Assembly (NCBI GenBank): GCA_015486425.1 | Contig: WFRQ01000253.1 | Span: 1 to 6,167, forward strand | DNA length: 6,167 nucleotides | Reading direction: 5' to 3' | Source: Deltaproteobacteria bacterium | GTDB taxonomy: Bacteria; Desulfobacterota; Dissulfuribacteria; Dissulfuribacterales; QOAL01 | Part shown: positions 1-6,140 of the stretch, one piece after another | How positions within the stretch are numbered: the stretch's first letter is position 1 | Layout of the letters: every line of letters starts with the position of its first letter | Translations under genes and position numbers: made by a program | Notes under the pieces: model-generated | Seen by the model: the letters and a program-made list of their open reading frames with translations, nothing else | The model's database searches: none | What the model was told of the DNA's origin: nothing

Positions 1-1
1 G

Positions 2-415
2 TTCACAACTACTGTTGATCTTTCCTCCAACTACCTGGCATGGGCCAGGCAGAACATGGCGCTTAACGGTCTTGGCGGGCCGCAGCACCAGTTTGTAAAG
101 GCAGACTGCATTGATTGGCTTGCGCATGGAAATGGAGAGTATGATCTCATTTTCGTGGACCCGCCCACCTTTTCCAACAATAAAAAACAGGGACGAATAT
201 TTGATATCCAGAAAGATCACGTGCGCCTGATAGATATGGCCATGAAACGGCTTGCGCCAGGCGGGCTGCTGCTGTTCTCCTGCAATTTCCGAAAATTCCG
301 CATGGCCCCTGAAATAGAAAAACGCTGCCAGGTCAAGGATATCACAAGGGCCACAATACCATTTGATTTTCAAAGAAATCCGAGAATTCACAAGTGCTAT
401 GAGATCAGGATGTAG
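2..415 (+). CDS. rlmL: 23S rRNA guanine methyltransferase, RlmL/RlmK-L family, C-terminal part (5' end outside window)
   Basis: This is the last 137 codons of a gene that begins before the window; the frame is open from base 2, so the ATG at 56 is an internal methionine. The start reads TTTVDLSSNYLAWARQNMAL, which I recognise as the SAM-binding part of the RlmK half of E. coli RlmL (TTTVD, then an acidic/aromatic helix and NxxLNGL). A catalytic-type motif follows, FVDPPTFSNN (encoded around 152-181), then FDIQKDHVRLI, and a C-terminal end RNPRIHKCYEIRM that resembles the RNxQIHNCW ending of E. coli RlmL. In that family the C-terminal half makes m7G2069 and the N-terminal half makes m2G2445 of 23S rRNA, in the cytoplasm during ribosome assembly. 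Whether this protein has the N-terminal THUMP/RlmL half cannot be seen, so a stand-alone RlmK-like enzyme is possible. No clear terminator follows the stop. Confidence 0.88.
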   Translation, partial: FTTTVDLSSNYLAWARQNMALNGLGGPQHQFVKADCIDWLAHGNGEYDLIFVDPPTFSNNKKQGRIFDIQKDHVRLIDMAMKRLAPGGLLLFSCNFRKFRMAPEIEKRCQVKDITRATIPFDFQRNPRIHKCYEIRM

Positions 416-504
416 TGCAGGCCTGTGTGAGGAATTACTCACCCCCTCAGGGATGAATCCCATAACGGAAAGGCGTTTTCACACAACAATTTCTTTTTTG
501 ACAC

Positions 505-613
505 GTATCTGCTCAGGGGGTGCTGCAGATGCAAGGCGGAGGGGGCGAAGGCGTACTTCCCGTACTTCGAGTCCCCGACAACGCAGCAGATGCGGTACCC
601 CCTGAGCAGATAC
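505..613. repeat. Palindromic REP/BIME-like intergenic element with perfect 17-bp inverted repeats
   Basis: The outer arms GTATCTGCTCAGGGGGT (505-521) and ACCCCCTGAGCAGATAC (597-613) are perfect reverse complements. Partial pairing continues inward to about 527/591. The octamer GCAGATGC occurs directly repeated at 525-532 and 586-593. The centre holds a second stem, GGGGCGAAG (542-550) against CTTCG...CCCC (565-569 and 573-576), and a repeated CGTACTTC (552-559 and 561-568). The whole element could form a long branched hairpin in RNA or a cruciform in DNA. The core (GGCGTACTTCCCGTACTTCGAG, with ACAACGCAGCAGATG) resembles dispersed intergenic repeats I recall from deltaproteobacterial genomes; this is recollection, not a search. 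It ends 3 bp before the GAGG Shine-Dalgarno (617-620) of the methyltransferase gene, so it could influence transcription read-through from rlmL or translation of that gene. Confidence 0.8.
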
Positions 614-616
614 AAT

Positions 617-620
617 GAGG
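617..620 (+). promoter_or_regulatory. Ribosome binding site of the methyltransferase gene
   Basis: GAGG lies 10 bases before the ATG at 631 and supports that start. It begins 3 bases after the right arm of the inverted repeat, so any transcript entering from rlmL would carry a large hairpin directly against it. Confidence 0.55.
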
Positions 621-630
621 ATATAAATCA

Positions 631-1584
631 ATGCCCAGTATAAAAATTGCTGAAAAATTCGGGATAGACGAAAATGCAGTGATTTTTCATGGAAGCTGCT
701 TGGATATGTTGCGAGACATACCAGACGGGTCAATACAGCTTGTAGTTACTTCCCCACCATACAATATAGGGAAGGAGTATGAAAAAAAACTTGACCTTGA
801 CACCTACCTGTCTCAACAGGCAAAGGTTATTAGAGAATGTGTCCGGTGTCTTTCCAATAATGGAAGTATATGCTGGCAGGTAGGCAATTATGTAAAAAAT
901 GGATCCATCACCCCACTTGATATCATCTTGTTTCCTATTTTTCGTGATCTCGGTCTGGTAATGAGAAACAGAATTGTCTGGCACTTCGAACACGGCCTGC
1001 ACTGCTCCAGAAGATTTTCTGGCCGTTACGAGACTATTATATGGTTTACCAGAGATACGAAGGATTATGTTTTCAACCTTGACCCGGTAAGAGTTCCGCA
1101 AAAATATCCGGCTAAAAAATACTTCAAAGGCCCCAAGGCCGGCCAATATTCATGCAATCCTCTCGGTAAAAATCCAGGAGATGTCTGGGATATTCCCAAC
1201 GTAAAATGTAATCATGTGGAAAAAACGGAACATCCATGTCAATTTCCGGTAGAACTGATAGAAAGGCTGGTCTTATCAATGACTAATAAAGGGGACTGGG
1301 TCCTTGACCCTTTTGTGGGAACCGGCACTTCAGTTATTGCAGCCATAAGGCACAAGAGGAAAGGCGCAGGTGCTGAAACTGAACAAAAGTACGTTGATAT
1401 TGCCAGGAAAAGGGTACAGGGAGCAATAGATGGTACGCTAAAAACCAGGCCCATGAATAAGCCTAAATATGATCCTTTGCGAGGTGGCAACAAACCAGTT
1501 CCGCCTCCTTGTGAGGATATCAAGGGTTACCACCAGATGGAACTTCTTGAACAGCAGGGAGATTACCCACGTGGAAATAGCTGA
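631..1584 (+). CDS. Type II DNA methyltransferase, beta class, probable N4-cytosine, BstYI-type (RGATCY)
   Basis: This 317-residue SAM-dependent DNA methyltransferase is the protective half of the restriction-modification pair. Catalytic motif IV, VVTSPPYNIGKEY, is at residues 38-50 (TSPPY 40-44). A central region (about 90-195) probably carries target recognition. A motif X-like HPCQFPVELIERLVL is at 201-215, followed by SAM-binding motif I, VLDPFVGTGTSVIAA, at 224-238. The order IV, recognition region, X, I is that of the beta class. S/T-PPY is typical of N4-cytosine methyltransferases (as in the enzymes protecting BamHI and BglII sites), whereas N6-adenine enzymes usually have DPPY. I therefore infer m4C, but m6A is not excluded. 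The RGATCY target is inferred from the partner endonuclease. A proline-rich tail of about 47 residues (271-317) follows the conserved domain. The ATG is supported by GAGG at 617-620. The end overlaps the endonuclease gene by 14 bp. By eye it is AT-richer (low-to-mid 40s % GC in sampled lines) than radA. Confidence 0.93.
   Translation: MPSIKIAEKFGIDENAVIFHGSCLDMLRDIPDGSIQLVVTSPPYNIGKEYEKKLDLDTYLSQQAKVIRECVRCLSNNGSICWQVGNYVKNGSITPLDIILFPIFRDLGLVMRNRIVWHFEHGLHCSRRFSGRYETIIWFTRDTKDYVFNLDPVRVPQKYPAKKYFKGPKAGQYSCNPLGKNPGDVWDIPNVKCNHVEKTEHPCQFPVELIERLVLSMTNKGDWVLDPFVGTGTSVIAAIRHKRKGAGAETEQKYVDIARKRVQGAIDGTLKTRPMNKPKYDPLRGGNKPVPPPCEDIKGYHQMELLEQQGDYPRGNS
1556..1561 (+). promoter_or_regulatory. Ribosome binding site deciding the GTG start of the endonuclease
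   Basis: AGGGAG lies inside the end of the methyltransferase gene, 9 bases before the GTG at 1571. It supports that GTG over the upstream in-frame ATG at 1469. Ribosomes finishing the methyltransferase would pass directly over this start, consistent with translational coupling. Confidence 0.7.
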
Positions 1585-2182
1585 AGTCTATTCACACCTC
1601 AATGGTCTGGAATTTTTGCTGGTTCATCAACCCAGACTTTGGGAGGAAGTTCAGTCTGTAATCGGGCTGGTTGATGCAGAGGCGTGCAGGACCAAGGTGT
1701 CCAGAGAGAAGACCATGAAAGGCAGGCTGCTTTTCAGTCCTGTTGAGCTGAATAATCATTTCAAAAAACTACTTGGAGGAAGAGGATGGCAGGAAAGCAG
1801 GGTAAGTTACTGGGTCACCAGAGAAGAAAAGCTGATCCGCAAGACCCTTACAATGCCTCCTGAAAAACAGAAAAGGGAAATAGAAGAATCAGGGTGCAAA
1901 CCCATATACAGCTATAACCAGACAGACTTTGTCAAAAACAGGGTAGCCATTGAAATTCAGTTTGGAAAATACGCCTTCGTTGCCTATGACCTTTTTGTAA
2001 AACATCTTGCCTTTTATGTAGGGGACAAGATAGATGTTGGCATTGAGATACTACCAATGAAGACCCTTCAGGCAAATATGAGCTCCGGGGTGGCCTATTA
2101 CGAAGGAGAACTTTACAACGTTATCAGGCAGGGCCGAGGGGTGCCTGCGGTTCCACTGGTCCTGTTGGGCATAGCCCCTTAA
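1571..2182 (+). CDS. Type II restriction endonuclease, BstYI/BglII family, predicted specificity R^GATCY
   Basis: This 203-residue protein closely resembles R.BstYI as I remember it (EVYSHLNGLE, DAEACRTK, YNQTDFVK, FGKYxFVAYDLFVKH, YYEGELYNVIRQGRGVP). It is a PD-(D/E)XK-fold homodimer that cuts double-stranded DNA with Mg2+. With the GTG at 1571 as residue 1, the active site D119...E128-x-Q130 takes the same numbers as in R.BstYI, including the Q that replaces the usual K in the BglII/BstYI group. K133 and S172, the positions reported to govern BstYI recognition of the outer degenerate base pair, are also kept, so RGATCY cleavage after R is predicted. The start is GTG because AGGGAG is 9 bases upstream, the N-terminus then aligns with BstYI (MxIxEVYSHLNG), and the length matches exactly. 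The frame stays open upstream to an ATG at 1469, but the extra 34 residues have no family counterpart. No controller (C) gene is visible; control may come from gene order, overlap and the GTG start. Confidence 0.94.
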   Translation: MEIAEVYSHLNGLEFLLVHQPRLWEEVQSVIGLVDAEACRTKVSREKTMKGRLLFSPVELNNHFKKLLGGRGWQESRVSYWVTREEKLIRKTLTMPPEKQKREIEESGCKPIYSYNQTDFVKNRVAIEIQFGKYAFVAYDLFVKHLAFYVGDKIDVGIEILPMKTLQANMSSGVAYYEGELYNVIRQGRGVPAVPLVLLGIAP

Positions 2183-2199
2183 CGCACTTATCTATTTCA

Positions 2200-3585
2200 A
2201 TGCCTGCAAAAACAAAACAGAAATCAGAATATGTATGCAGCTCATGCGGCCATATATCCATCCGCTGGTTTGGGAAGTGCCCAGGCTGCGGTGCGTGGGA
2301 CACCCTTGTTGAGGAAAAGGTAGAGCCTGCATCAAAAGAAAAGTCACATGCCATGCTGAGCGGCAGTGATGCCCCTGTCCCACTGTCCCGCATTGACGCA
2401 TCTGACCATGAGGCCCGGATTCCCATTGATGTTGAAGAGCTGGACCGCGTGCTTGGAGGCGGACTGGTGGCAGGCGGACTGGTACTGCTTGGCGGGGAGC
2501 CTGGCATTGGAAAATCCACTCTGCTGCTTCAGATACTGATGCGCCTTTCACGCCGGGGGATGAAGGTATTTTATGTTAGCGGAGAGGAGTCTCTCACACA
2601 GATAAGGATGAGGGCCGAACGTCTTGGCAAATGCCCTGAGGGGCTCTGGAGCATGTGTGAGTGCAGCCTTGAAAAGATTCAGGCTGCAATTAAGGAGCTT
2701 GAACCACAGTTTCTTGCCATTGATTCCATACAGACAATGAGCGCGCCCGGACTTTCCTCTGCGCCGGGGAGCGTTGCCCAGGTCCGGGAATCAACAGCTC
2801 ATATCATGCAGATGGCAAAGTCCATGGCCATACCCACGGTAATTGTGGGACATGTCACAAAGGACGGCGCCATTGCAGGCCCACGGGTGCTGGAACACCT
2901 TGTTGATACTGTACTCTACTTTGAAGGGGACAGGAGCCACAGCTTCAGACTACTGCGCACAGTAAAAAACCGCTACGGCCCCACTTTTGAAATCGGCGTT
3001 TTTGAAATGACAGAGGGAGGTCTTCGTCAGGTCACCAATCCCTCAAAGCTGTTTATGGGCAGCCATGCCGGCCCTGTTGCAGGCGCTGTCACTGTGCCAT
3101 GCCTTGAGGGCACACGCCCGCTCATGGTGGAAATTCAGGCACTTGTAACCCCTTCACACATGGCCATGCCAAGACGTACCACCACAGGCATTGATTCAAA
3201 CCGGCTTGCAATGCTTGTGGCTGTTGCGCAGAGGCAGCTTGGACTGCCGCTGCATGAACAGGATATATTTGTGAATGTCGCAGGTGGCCTGAAGATAACT
3301 GAACCTGCGGCAGACCTTGGGATTATCGCAGCAATTGTCTCCAGCTTCATGGAAAAACCCATTGCGCCAACAGCGGCGCTGTTTGGAGAAACAGGCCTTA
3401 CCGGCGAGGTCAGGCCAGTTGGAAGGACAGAGCTTCGCCTGAAGGAGGCGGCACGGCTGGGATTTACCTCCTGCACTGTTCCTGCATCAGGCCTGTCAGG
3501 CATCTCCATGCCTGAAGGGATGGAGATATTGCCTGTCCGTAACCTTGCTGACGCTGTTGAAACCGTGGGGCTTACTGCAGGCTGA
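2200..3585 (+). CDS. radA: DNA repair protein RadA (Sms), branch-migration ATPase
   Basis: This 461-residue protein is full length for RadA/Sms, a RecA-related cytoplasmic ATPase that helps RecA process and extend recombination intermediates. An N-terminal zinc finger has C13, C16, C27 and C30 (CSSCG...CPGCG). The RecA-like core has Walker A GGEPGIGKST at 98-107, a Walker B region FLAIDSIQTM at 171-180, and the RadA-specific KNRYG at 256-260. The C-terminal Lon-protease-like domain runs from about 290 to 455 (VNVAGGLKITEPAADLGI at 358-375). No key residue is missing. The start is fixed by the short lead-in to the zinc finger, as is usual in the family. No Shine-Dalgarno is visible in the 17 bp between the endonuclease stop and this ATG, and no promoter was seen there. 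It may be read through from the restriction-modification genes or from a promoter inside the endonuclease gene. Its GC content appears higher by eye than that of the two preceding genes. Confidence 0.97.
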   Translation: MPAKTKQKSEYVCSSCGHISIRWFGKCPGCGAWDTLVEEKVEPASKEKSHAMLSGSDAPVPLSRIDASDHEARIPIDVEELDRVLGGGLVAGGLVLLGGEPGIGKSTLLLQILMRLSRRGMKVFYVSGEESLTQIRMRAERLGKCPEGLWSMCECSLEKIQAAIKELEPQFLAIDSIQTMSAPGLSSAPGSVAQVRESTAHIMQMAKSMAIPTVIVGHVTKDGAIAGPRVLEHLVDTVLYFEGDRSHSFRLLRTVKNRYGPTFEIGVFEMTEGGLRQVTNPSKLFMGSHAGPVAGAVTVPCLEGTRPLMVEIQALVTPSHMAMPRRTTTGIDSNRLAMLVAVAQRQLGLPLHEQDIFVNVAGGLKITEPAADLGIIAAIVSSFMEKPIAPTAALFGETGLTGEVRPVGRTELRLKEAARLGFTSCTVPASGLSGISMPEGMEILPVRNLADAVETVGLTAG

Positions 3586-3607
3586 AAAGCTGTCTGAACG
3601 TCAGTAA
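3572..3607 (+). terminator. Possible weak stem-loop at the end of radA
   Basis: TTACTG (3572-3577) pairs perfectly with CAGTAA (3602-3607). Inside, CAG-GCT (3578-3583), a GAAA loop and AGC (3588-3590) plus CTG (3594-3596) give a second, bulged stem. The structure spans the radA stop codon. It is followed by an AT-rich stretch (TTTGACTTAATTT) rather than a clean T-tract, so terminator function is uncertain. Confidence 0.3.
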
Positions 3608-3932
3608 TTTGACTTAATTTCTGCTTTTCATAATTTTCCCCTGTCATTTTCCAGATTTTTTTGACAGTTCTGTGTTTTTTACTCAGACAAAGGGGCTGAA
3701 TATCAACATTTTTCCCGCTTGCATCCTGAAATCTCCACACACCAACGCTGTTAATACATTTTGTGGCATCCATATGGACATGACACGAAATGTAGCGTAC
3801 ACGCGCATTAAATCATCACTCAAAATAACTGCGCATGCAACCTTTTCACGCGTTAGCCAGCATGAAAATCGGCAATATTCCTGAAATTCCAGGTATCAGT
3901 GGCACCTGTTTTGCTTTTTTGCTTCTGATGTC
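3586..3932. other. 347-bp intergenic region between radA and the TPR gene
   Basis: The region is mostly AT-rich and non-coding in appearance. Besides the radA-end hairpin it holds a second weak inverted repeat, CTGTCA (3641-3646) and TGACAG (3662-3667), with a 15-base loop and a T-run at 3675-3680, a possible but poor terminator. Short palindromic GCGC/GCATGC motifs lie around 3801-3840, and a sigma-54-type promoter match at 3900-3915 is listed separately. A 70-codon open frame (3672-3884, GTG start) has no Shine-Dalgarno and no recognisable protein features, so I do not call it a gene. The length upstream of the promoter match leaves room for an activator binding site, but I could not identify one. 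Confidence 0.6.
3900..3915 (+). promoter_or_regulatory. Candidate sigma-54 (RpoN) -24/-12 promoter
   Basis: TGGCAC (3900-3905), five bases, then TTGCT (3911-3915) matches the conserved core of the RpoN consensus (TGGCAC-N5-TTGCW), with the invariant GG and GC exactly 10 bp apart. It lies in the intergenic region on the coding strand just upstream of the TPR gene. Counting from -12 at 3914, transcription would begin near 3926, about 7 bases before the ATG at 3933. Such a short leader fits the absence of a Shine-Dalgarno there. The base before TGGCAC is G rather than the preferred pyrimidine. Dependence on an enhancer-binding activator is inferred. Confidence 0.5.
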
Positions 3933-6140
3933 ATGAAACCTGTTTGCATCCATATTCACCTTTTCGGCATCACTGCCACGCTTTGCGCTGTGCTGCTATG
4001 CGGCATGATGGCCACCAGCGCCCGTTCAGCAGCTACGCCTGAGCAACACAAAACAGCCGGTGATGAACAGGCCTGGCAGGAACTTTCTGTTGAGCGCGAC
4101 AGGTTCTGGAGAGATGCCGAAGACAGCCCTGCGCTGGTGAAACGCTCGGCATGGCCCCTTATCAAGGGGCTGAAATACTTTATCCAGTACTATCCGGACT
4201 CCTCTCACATCCCGGAGGCCTACTACCTTCTTGGCGAGGCATATTCAAGCATTGGCTACAATCCTGAGGCCGCAGGGCACTGGCGCACCGTGGTCCGATA
4301 CTATCCAGAGAGCAAATGGGCAGGGCCAGCGCTTACAGCCCTGGTCAAACAACTGGAACTTACTGGAAACAGACAGAAAATACTTCGTTTTTACAGAGAG
4401 ATACTTCGTCAATTTCCTGACAGTGCCGCAGCACTCATGGCCAGGGTGCTCCTTGCTGAAGACGCGCTTATGGAGGGAAGGATGGACCTGGTCAAGCCCA
4501 CTGTGGAACGCCTTGAAAAAATTCCCTCCATTGATTTGCAGGTCCCGGAATTCCTGAGACTGAAGGCCATGGTGGCTGAAAAGGAAGGTAATTACTCTAC
4601 GGCCAGGGCCTGTCTGCTTCACTACCTGAACCTTGTAAAATCACGGAAAATGCGAGCCGCGGCCCTGTTCAGAATAGCGGAGAGTTACCGCCGTGAAGGC
4701 AAGCTCCTCAAGGCCCGCAAATACTATGCCCTTATCCGCCGGGATTTCAGCTCTGAGCCAGAGGCCCTGTTCTCCCGCTTTCGCCTTGCCCAGATCGAGG
4801 ACCAGGCAAGGGGAAGGTTAAGTATCTATATCTCAAGTGCGCTCAAACCGGAAGATATGCCTGCAACTGCCAGGCTTTATTCCAGAATCTTAAAGAAGCT
4901 TCCTGCCCATCCCATTACCCAGGAGGTTCAGTACGAATTAATAAAACTCAGAATCAAGCAGGGCAAATACCTTGATGCCGTGAAACTTGGCTATGACTTC
5001 CTGCAGCGTATGCCGCAGAGTGTATTTGCGGAAAAGGTAAGGAAAAGCACGCTTTCTGCCCTGAAAGACCTTGAAAAACATACACATACAGTGGCTGTAC
5101 TCCAGGACTTTGTAAATTTCGGTCTTCCTCTGGTAGAAAAGAGCAGGGAAAACGACCCTGTTTCTGAAAAGATAGCCGCTGCCACGCAGAGAATGTGGAT
5201 CAGACTCATCAGGCAAATGACAGACCAGGGCATGAACATGCAGGCGCTGGCAGGCTACAGGCAGTACACCAGGGTTTACAGCAGGCATGGAGACAAAAAA
5301 ATCATTGAACAGGCGCGTCCCCTGGCACTTAAGGCGCTGGAGGCCCTTGATGCCAGCCTTCTGAGAGAAGGCAACTGGACCGGGCTTATAAACTATCATT
5401 TCACATGGAAGAAGATGATGGATGATCTGGGGCTCTCCGCGCACTGGTACGCCCTTGCACGGTGCTGGAATGCCATTAACTGTCCTGATGCAGCACTTAT
5501 GGCATATTACAAGGCATGGAAACTGGGACCTGATCAAAAACGTATCTGCCCCATGCTTGAATCATGGGCCGAGTGCGCAGTAAGGAGCAAGGATCCTGTA
5601 AACGCGGCAGGGGTCATGGAACTTCTTGACCATAGGTGTCCTGATAATGCCTTCTCGCCTCATGTCCTGGAACTGAAGGCAAGGATAGAGGTGCTCAAGG
5701 GACGATGGAGAGAGGCCACAGCTCTTTTCCGGGATTCTGTGCGGGAGGGAGGCGGGCTGTCAAGCCGTCTTAGACTGCTTGAGGGGTCTATAATGACAGG
5801 AGACTGGAAAACTGCCGAAACGCTCCGCAGCCATATATGGGACAAGGTTGTAAAAGATGATAAGGAACGCCTTCTTCGCCTCTGGGGAGACGAGGCCTTC
5901 AGGCTTCAGGAGTACCCTGTGGCAATAGATGCATACCAGAGGCTGCTTGAGCTTGACCCGAAAGACCCTGCCACTGCATGGAAAATTGCGAAAACAAAGG
6001 AATTGACTGGAGATTACAAGACAGCAATGGAAGAATTCAAGGCTCTCAGTCAGGCTGATTCGCCCCTGTGGGCACAGGCAGCAGATGCATCCATCAAAAA
6101 CCGGGAGTTCTGGGACAGCGTTCCGGAGGAGCTGAGATGA
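3933..6140 (+). CDS. Exported tetratricopeptide-repeat (TPR) protein of unknown function
   Basis: This 735-residue protein starts with a signal-peptide-like segment: MKP, a hydrophobic stretch at about residues 9-26, and small residues near ATSARSAA (27-34). Export to the periplasm or cell envelope is therefore inferred. C23 (AVLLCG) is not in a standard lipobox, though a lipoprotein is not excluded. The rest is alpha-helical with degenerate TPR units, seen at about 94-126, 130-163, 205-238, 241-273, 331-363, 503-535, 645-677 and 679-711. Phrases such as YYPDSxHIPEAYYLLGEAY and FPDSAAALMARVLLAE resemble the repeats of BamD and CpoB/YbgF-type envelope proteins. These are scaffolds, so a protein-binding role is likely, but no enzyme domain or named family is recognised. 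The ATG at 3933 is chosen because it retains the signal peptide; it has no Shine-Dalgarno. A sigma-54-like promoter lies just upstream. The stop overlaps the next gene by an ATGA, so the two are probably cotranscribed and coupled. Confidence 0.85.
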   Translation: MKPVCIHIHLFGITATLCAVLLCGMMATSARSAATPEQHKTAGDEQAWQELSVERDRFWRDAEDSPALVKRSAWPLIKGLKYFIQYYPDSSHIPEAYYLLGEAYSSIGYNPEAAGHWRTVVRYYPESKWAGPALTALVKQLELTGNRQKILRFYREILRQFPDSAAALMARVLLAEDALMEGRMDLVKPTVERLEKIPSIDLQVPEFLRLKAMVAEKEGNYSTARACLLHYLNLVKSRKMRAAALFRIAESYRREGKLLKARKYYALIRRDFSSEPEALFSRFRLAQIEDQARGRLSIYISSALKPEDMPATARLYSRILKKLPAHPITQEVQYELIKLRIKQGKYLDAVKLGYDFLQRMPQSVFAEKVRKSTLSALKDLEKHTHTVAVLQDFVNFGLPLVEKSRENDPVSEKIAAATQRMWIRLIRQMTDQGMNMQALAGYRQYTRVYSRHGDKKIIEQARPLALKALEALDASLLREGNWTGLINYHFTWKKMMDDLGLSAHWYALARCWNAINCPDAALMAYYKAWKLGPDQKRICPMLESWAECAVRSKDPVNAAGVMELLDHRCPDNAFSPHVLELKARIEVLKGRWREATALFRDSVREGGGLSSRLRLLEGSIMTGDWKTAETLRSHIWDKVVKDDKERLLRLWGDEAFRLQEYPVAIDAYQRLLELDPKDPATAWKIAKTKELTGDYKTAMEEFKALSQADSPLWAQAADASIKNREFWDSVPEELR
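6125..6131 (+). promoter_or_regulatory. Strong ribosome binding site of the downstream gene
   Basis: GGAGGAG lies 5 bases before the ATG at 6137, within the last codons of the TPR gene. It is the best Shine-Dalgarno in the window and the main reason to call a gene starting at 6137. Confidence 0.7.

Larger units (their letters stand above)
416..630. other. Intergenic region between rlmL and the restriction-modification module
   Basis: This 215-bp stretch has no credible gene. Bases 427-442 hold a weak hairpin (GTGAG, 6-base loop, CTCAC) and 450-461 another very small one (GGGA, TGAA, TCCC). Neither has a T-tract, so neither is a convincing terminator for rlmL. A perfect TTGACA lies at 498-503, but no -10-like hexamer is found 16-18 bp downstream. 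The right half is taken up by the inverted-repeat element at 505-613. No promoter for the methyltransferase gene could be identified with confidence. Confidence 0.7.

Noticed and set aside
56..58. ATG at 56 as the start of a small methyltransferase gene
   Set aside because: The frame is open to the window edge, and the upstream residues FTTTVDLSSNYLAWARQN belong to the conserved RlmL/RlmK fold, so the gene is truncated by the window.
498..503. Perfect TTGACA -35 hexamer upstream of the methyltransferase gene
   Set aside because: No -10-like sequence lies 16-18 bp downstream; that position falls within the GC-rich left arm region of the inverted repeat.
363..605. An 80-codon + strand frame across the end of rlmL and the palindromic element
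   Set aside because: It overlaps the rlmL end out of frame, and its arginine-rich C-terminus is only a translation of the GC-rich inverted repeat.
730..1146. A 138-codon minus-strand frame within the methyltransferase gene
   Set aside because: It is opposite the catalytic and central regions of a clear methyltransferase, and its translation shows no domain.
3661..3666. TTGACA after radA as a possible sigma-70 promoter for the TPR gene
   Set aside because: The bases 17 bp downstream (CAGACA) do not resemble a -10 element, and the hexamer is part of a T-rich stretch and weak inverted repeat.
3135..3773. A 212-codon open frame on the minus strand over the end of radA
   Set aside because: It is antisense to the conserved RadA C-terminal domain, is serine/proline-rich low-complexity, and has no recognisable motif; it is a shadow of radA.
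3672..3884. A 70-codon + strand frame in the radA-TPR intergenic region
   Set aside because: GTG start with no Shine-Dalgarno, no recognisable protein features, and it sits in AT-rich intergenic sequence; it looks like a chance frame.
4938..5537. A 199-codon minus-strand frame within the TPR gene
   Set aside because: It lies wholly antisense to a continuous TPR protein and resembles no known protein; no credible translation start signal was noted.
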